The position numbers and the translations under genes are program-made. From IMCC45349 sp047219225 (GTDB taxonomy: Bacteria > Bacteroidota > Bacteroidia > Flavobacteriales > Flavobacteriaceae): a stretch of 64,000 bases of DNA. The notes beneath the pieces are model-generated. The model was not told where the DNA came from, did no database searches, and saw only the letters and a list, made by a program, of their open reading frames with translations. Shown here piece by piece: positions 60,843 to 64,000 of the stretch. The stretch covers positions 744,001 through 808,000 of the forward strand of contig NZ_CP178208.1 in the NCBI RefSeq assembly GCF_047219225.1, given 5' to 3'. The number at the start of each line of letters is the position of its first letter. The stretch's first letter is position 1.

Positions 60843-61898
60843 ATGGCAACAAAGTCACTTAAAAAAAGAGAAAGCGAATTAGCTAACAGCAACAAGCAAT
60901 TAGAAATTTTATCCAATGGTATTTTCCAAGATGGAGAATTACCAACATTTGCAAAAAAAATTGCTGAAACAAATCAGTTTCCTCTAAAGCCAAAAACACT
61001 CGAAATCTTACAGATAAATGTAGGGTATATGTGTAATCAAGTTTGCGAACATTGTCATGTTGATGCTGGCCCAGACAGAAAAGAAATAATGACTAAAGAG
61101 ACTATGCAAATGTGCTTGGATGTTATTAAAAAAACTGGAGCTCACACGCTTGACTTAACTGGAGGTGCACCTGAAATGAATCCAAACTTTAGATGGTTTG
61201 TAGAAGAAGCATCAAAAATTGGAATTAAGGACTTTATTGTACGTTCAAATCTTACCATTATCAGAGCCAACAAAAAGTATTATGATTTACCAGAGTTTTT
61301 CAAAAAACATAATATACATGTTGTTTCATCAATGCCACATTGGACAAGAGGTAAAACCGACAAACAACGTGGAGAAGGTGTATTTAATCAATCTATTGAA
61401 GCTTTACAACAACTAAACAAGGTAGGTTATGGAATGCCAAATAGTAGTTTAAAACTAGATTTAGTCTACAACCCCTCTGGCGCATTTTTACCTGGTGACC
61501 AAATGAGTTTAGAAAAAGACTTTAAAAAAGCTTTATTAGAAGATTTTAATATAGAATTTCATAATTTATTCGCTATTACCAATTTACCAATAAGTAGATT
61601 TTTAGACTACTTAATCGCATCAGACAATTACGAAGACTATATGTACGCCTTAGTTGACGCATACAATCCTACAGCAGTAGCAAATGTTATGTGTACAAAC
61701 ACCTTATCTGTAAGTTGGGATGGTTGGTTATATGATTGTGATTTTAACCAAATGCTAGGTTTAAAAGTAGCAAGCAAATCAAAGCACATAAGTGAATATA
61801 ATAAAGAACTATTAGAAAACAGGAATATCATTATTTCTCAACATTGTTATGGTTGTACTGCTGGAGCTGGTAGTAGTTGTCAAGGTACAGTAGCTTAA
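60843..61898 (+). CDS. arsS: Arsenosugar biosynthesis radical SAM enzyme ArsS
   Basis: Joins a dimethylated arsenic species to the 5'-deoxyadenosyl moiety of SAM. The 351-residue protein has the radical SAM cluster motif CNQVCEHC (in 'VGYMCNQVCEHCHVDAGPD'), the SAM-contact 'LDLTGGAPEMNP', and a C-terminal cysteine-rich region ('MCTNTLSVSWDGWLYDCDFNQ', 'HCYGCTAGAGSSCQG'). Some relatives carry selenocysteine in the C-terminal motif; here all positions are cysteine codons. The next gene, a rhodanese, starts two bases after its stop. Confidence 0.92.
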   Translation: MATKSLKKRESELANSNKQLEILSNGIFQDGELPTFAKKIAETNQFPLKPKTLEILQINVGYMCNQVCEHCHVDAGPDRKEIMTKETMQMCLDVIKKTGAHTLDLTGGAPEMNPNFRWFVEEASKIGIKDFIVRSNLTIIRANKKYYDLPEFFKKHNIHVVSSMPHWTRGKTDKQRGEGVFNQSIEALQQLNKVGYGMPNSSLKLDLVYNPSGAFLPGDQMSLEKDFKKALLEDFNIEFHNLFAITNLPISRFLDYLIASDNYEDYMYALVDAYNPTAVANVMCTNTLSVSWDGWLYDCDFNQMLGLKVASKSKHISEYNKELLENRNIIISQHCYGCTAGAGSSCQGTVA

Positions 61899-61900
61899 AA

Positions 61901-62392
61901 ATGAAAAAACTTTTATTAAATACAGTCTTCTTTTTTTCTTGTTTTATGGGCTTTAGTCAAGAAACATTAACCGAATTATTGGATACCTATAACACACATA
62001 CAATTCCTTATATTTCGGTTGAAGAATTATCAAAGTTAAAAACCGAAACCATAATTCTTGACGCTAGAGAGCGTATTGAATTTAACACAAGTCATATTGA
62101 AAATGCACAATTTATTGGCTATGACACTTTTAAAATCAAAGATGTTGATATCAAAGATAAAAATGCTCAAATTGTTGTGTATTGCTCACTTGGAATTAGG
62201 TCTGAAGTAATCGCTAAAAAACTTAAAAAAGCCGGCTTCAATAATGTTCTAAATTTATATGGAGGCATTTTTGAATGGAAAAATAAAGGATTAAAAGTTG
62301 TTGACTTAAACAATAACACTACTGAAAAAGTACATGTATTTTCAAAAGAATGGAGCAAATGGTTAATTAAAGGAGAAAAAGTGCATGAGTAA
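61901..62392 (+). CDS. Exported rhodanese-like protein in the arsenosugar operon
   Basis: I start it at the ATG at 61901 (MKKLLLNTVFFFSCFMGFSQ), a signal peptide; an upstream TTG frame at 61877 would overlap arsS. A single rhodanese domain follows, with 'ETIILDARERIEFNTSHIENAQFIGYD' and the active loop 'VVYCSLGIRS' (catalytic Cys). At 163 residues it has one domain. It overlaps the glycosyltransferase gene by eight bases. A periplasmic sulfur-transfer or thiol function beside arsenic chemistry is inferred only from position. Confidence 0.85.
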   Translation: MKKLLLNTVFFFSCFMGFSQETLTELLDTYNTHTIPYISVEELSKLKTETIILDARERIEFNTSHIENAQFIGYDTFKIKDVDIKDKNAQIVVYCSLGIRSEVIAKKLKKAGFNNVLNLYGGIFEWKNKGLKVVDLNNNTTEKVHVFSKEWSKWLIKGEKVHE

Positions 62393-62996
62393 AAACCTTA
62401 TTATTGTTTTTACTAGAAACCCAGAACTTGGTAAAGTAAAAACACGTTTAGCTAAAACTATTGGAAATAATGACGCTTTAAACATCTATAAATTCTTATT
62501 AGAACACACCCAAAACACTATTAGAAATATTGATTGTGATAAAGCCATCTATTACTCAGTTAAAGTGAGATTTAAAGACATTTGGGATGAAACTATATAT
62601 CATAAATTCCAGCAACAGGGTAAAGATTTAGGTTATAGAATGCTAAATGCTTTTCAAGAGTCTTTTAATAATCATTACGACAAAGTCGTTATTATTGGTA
62701 GTGATTTATTCGATTTGAAATCAAAACATATTGTCCAAGCTTTTAATCAACTTGACAATAATGATGTGGTACTTGGTCCTGCAGAAGATGGTGGTTATTA
62801 CTTATTAGGAATGAAAAAATTACATCCTCAAGTTTTTAAAAACAAACATTGGGGAACCGAAACGGTCTTTGAGCAAACAATGCAAGATTTACAAAATCTT
62901 GACGTACATTTATTAGAAGAATTAAACGATATAGATACTTTTGAAGATCTAAAAAATTATAATGAATTAAAAAACATAATATCATACAATGGTTAA
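62385..62996 (+). CDS. TIGR04282-type arsenosugar biosynthesis glycosyltransferase
   Basis: This 203-residue protein has the DUF2064/TIGR04282 pattern of a small GT-A-like fold: 'IIVFTRNPELGKVKTRLAKTIG' at the N-terminus (nucleotide-binding P-loop-like), 'VVIIGSDLFDL' (D-x-D-like metal site), 'VVLGPAEDGGYYLLGM' and 'WGTETVFEQT'. I recognise it as the glycosyltransferase found in arsenosugar clusters. It probably attaches the glycerol or sugar aglycone to the arsenoribose. It overlaps both neighbours by eight bases. Confidence 0.85.
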   Translation: MSKNLIIVFTRNPELGKVKTRLAKTIGNNDALNIYKFLLEHTQNTIRNIDCDKAIYYSVKVRFKDIWDETIYHKFQQQGKDLGYRMLNAFQESFNNHYDKVVIIGSDLFDLKSKHIVQAFNQLDNNDVVLGPAEDGGYYLLGMKKLHPQVFKNKHWGTETVFEQTMQDLQNLDVHLLEELNDIDTFEDLKNYNELKNIISYNG

Positions 62997-63801
62997 ATTT
63001 TTAAACGAAACCGTAGAATATTTACAAGATAAAGGATTTGAAACCCCAGAAGTTGGTATCATCCTTGGAACAGGATTAGGGCAACTTATAAATGAAATAG
63101 ATATTTTAAAAGAAGTAAGTTATAACCACATACCAAGCTTCCCTACAGCTACAGTAGAATTTCATAAAGGAAAACTTATATACGGTTTACTTGAAGGAAA
63201 AAAAGTAGTAGTAATGCAAGGTCGCTTTCATTTATACGAAGGCTATACTTTTCAAGACATTACTTATCCAGTTAGAGTTATGGAAAAATTAGGTATTAAA
63301 ACACTTTTAGTTTCTAATGCTTCTGGCGCAATTAACTTAAATTTTAAAAAAGGTGAATTAATGCTAATTGATGACCATATTAATTTGCAAGGTGGTTCTC
63401 CTCTAGCCTTTAAAGGTGTTGAAAAACTTGGAGAACGCTTTGTAGACATGAGTGCTCCTTATAACACAAACATTAATAAGAAGTTTGAAGAAATTGCTAC
63501 TGCTAATAATATAACACTACACAAAGGTGTATATGCTAGTGTTGTAGGACCTCAACTTGAAACAAGAGCTGAATACCGAATGTTAAGAACCATTGGTGCA
63601 GATGCAGTAGGTATGAGTACAGTTCCAGAAATTATTGTAGCTAATCAACTAAAATTAAAAGCAGCTGCTGTGTCAGTTTTAACAGATGAATGCGACCCAG
63701 ATAATCTAAAACCTGTAAATATTGCTGAAATTATAGAAATGGCTGCAAAAGCAGAACCTGATATGATTACGCTATTTAAAGGGCTAATAAAAACCATCTA
63801 A
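62989..63801 (+). CDS. Purine nucleoside phosphorylase (trimeric type)
   Basis: This 270-residue protein shows the trimeric PNP/MTAP blocks: the phosphate-binding 'IILGTGLGQL', 'VVVMQGRFHLYEGYTFQDITYPVRVM', 'LLVSNASGAINLNFKKGELMLIDDHINLQG', 'GVYASVVGPQLETRAEYRMLRTIGADAVGMSTVPEIIVA', and 'SVLTDECDP', where Asp replaces the Asn of guanosine-type PNPs. This resembles the Asp of adenosine-type enzymes such as MTAP. In this operon it probably releases adenine from the arsenic-containing deoxyadenosine made by ArsS. It overlaps the glycosyltransferase gene by eight bases. Confidence 0.9.
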   Translation: MVKFLNETVEYLQDKGFETPEVGIILGTGLGQLINEIDILKEVSYNHIPSFPTATVEFHKGKLIYGLLEGKKVVVMQGRFHLYEGYTFQDITYPVRVMEKLGIKTLLVSNASGAINLNFKKGELMLIDDHINLQGGSPLAFKGVEKLGERFVDMSAPYNTNINKKFEEIATANNITLHKGVYASVVGPQLETRAEYRMLRTIGADAVGMSTVPEIIVANQLKLKAAAVSVLTDECDPDNLKPVNIAEIIEMAAKAEPDMITLFKGLIKTI

Positions 63802-63876
63802 TTGTGTAATATTGGTTACACTCAATAGATTATGGATAGGTTACATTTACAATAATAAATTTATTTAAAAATAATT

Positions 63877-64000
63877 ATGAGCTATTTAGAAACTACTCAC
63901 GACGTATATAAAGAAGCAGCATTAACTCCAGATGTTGGTTTGTGCTGTACAACAAATCCTATTTGGGAATTACCTGGATTAAAAATCCCTAAAATAATGC
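63877..64000 (+). CDS. arsM: Arsenite methyltransferase ArsM, N-terminal part, cut by window edge
   Basis: An ATG at 63877 opens a frame to the window end: 41 residues (MSYLETTHDVYKEAALTPDV, then GLCCTTNPIWELPGLKIPK). The 'ALTPDVGLCCTT' cysteine pair is the N-terminal signature of the ArsM group found in arsenosugar clusters. It would methylate arsenite and so make the substrate for ArsS. The SAM-binding motif lies past the edge. It is 75 bases after the PNP gene, on the same strand. Confidence 0.85.
   Translation, partial: MSYLETTHDVYKEAALTPDVGLCCTTNPIWELPGLKIPKIM

Noticed and set aside
60843..61898. Selenocysteine in ArsS
   Set aside because: All positions in the C-terminal HCYGC..SSC region are ordinary cysteine codons and no in-frame TGA is present.

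Overview
The window is a low-GC, gene-dense stretch of a Bacteroidota chromosome, almost certainly family Flavobacteriaceae. The support is threefold: three secreted proteins end in type IX secretion (T9SS) sorting domains, several promoters have the Bacteroidota -7 box TAnnTTTG, and the gene content is typical of the family (L25/Pth/Prs block, TPR-LuxR regulator, TlpA-like thioredoxin, fused aminolipid acyltransferase). No rRNA or CRISPR array was seen. There is one complete tRNA (Leu, anticodon CAA).

Layout. 1-3.6 kb: a cut-off propeller gene, a YceI-like protein, a DUF2892 protein, a Crp/Fnr regulator with a perfect palindrome beside it, and a LacI regulator. 3.8-13.6 kb: housekeeping genes (ppc, tex, a methyltransferase, an RDD protein, metG, an LD-carboxypeptidase, a double zinc-ribbon protein, yraN). 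13.7-15.7 kb: two tandem exported proteins with the same acetoacetate-decarboxylase-like domain, one carrying a PKD-like module and the other a pair of EF-hands. 15.8-35.6 kb: a TlpA-like protein, mfd, a TerB-like protein, fbp, a GNAT enzyme, aspartate kinase, an OlsF-like acyltransferase, an arsR-DUF6428 pair, small membrane proteins, a dehydrogenase, mgtE, rsmA and a TPR protein. 36-44.3 kb: serS, an HTTM protein, ribF, an M43 metalloprotease, pth, rplY, prs and tRNA-Leu.

44.3-46.8 kb: a 2.5-kb insertion in the 3' part of tRNA-Leu, bounded by a 52-bp direct repeat. It carries only two overlapping genes: a HipA/HipT-like kinase and a protein with a HipS-like N-terminus and a C-terminal HIRAN domain. 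It has no integrase and no recognisable HipB. Short direct repeats occur in pairs at both ends. This is the best candidate for an undescribed system (possible defence or toxin-antitoxin cargo on a non-autonomous element).

47-53.1 kb: two T9SS cargo genes flanking a TPR/LuxR-type membrane-bound regulator, with a shared 16-bp motif upstream of both cargo genes. 53.4-58.1 kb: a tight operon (deaminase, PNPOx-like, exported amidohydrolase, RidA, serine hydrolase, membrane protein). 58.2-60.4 kb: a TetR regulator, an NTF2-like protein and an exported alpha/beta hydrolase, with two nearly identical palindromic operators. 60.5-64 kb: an arsenosugar biosynthesis operon (AhpD-like protein, radical SAM ArsS, rhodanese, TIGR04282 glycosyltransferase, purine nucleoside phosphorylase, start of ArsM), cut by the window edge.

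Functions are assigned from motifs read by eye. No database search was run, so family names are recognitions rather than search results.
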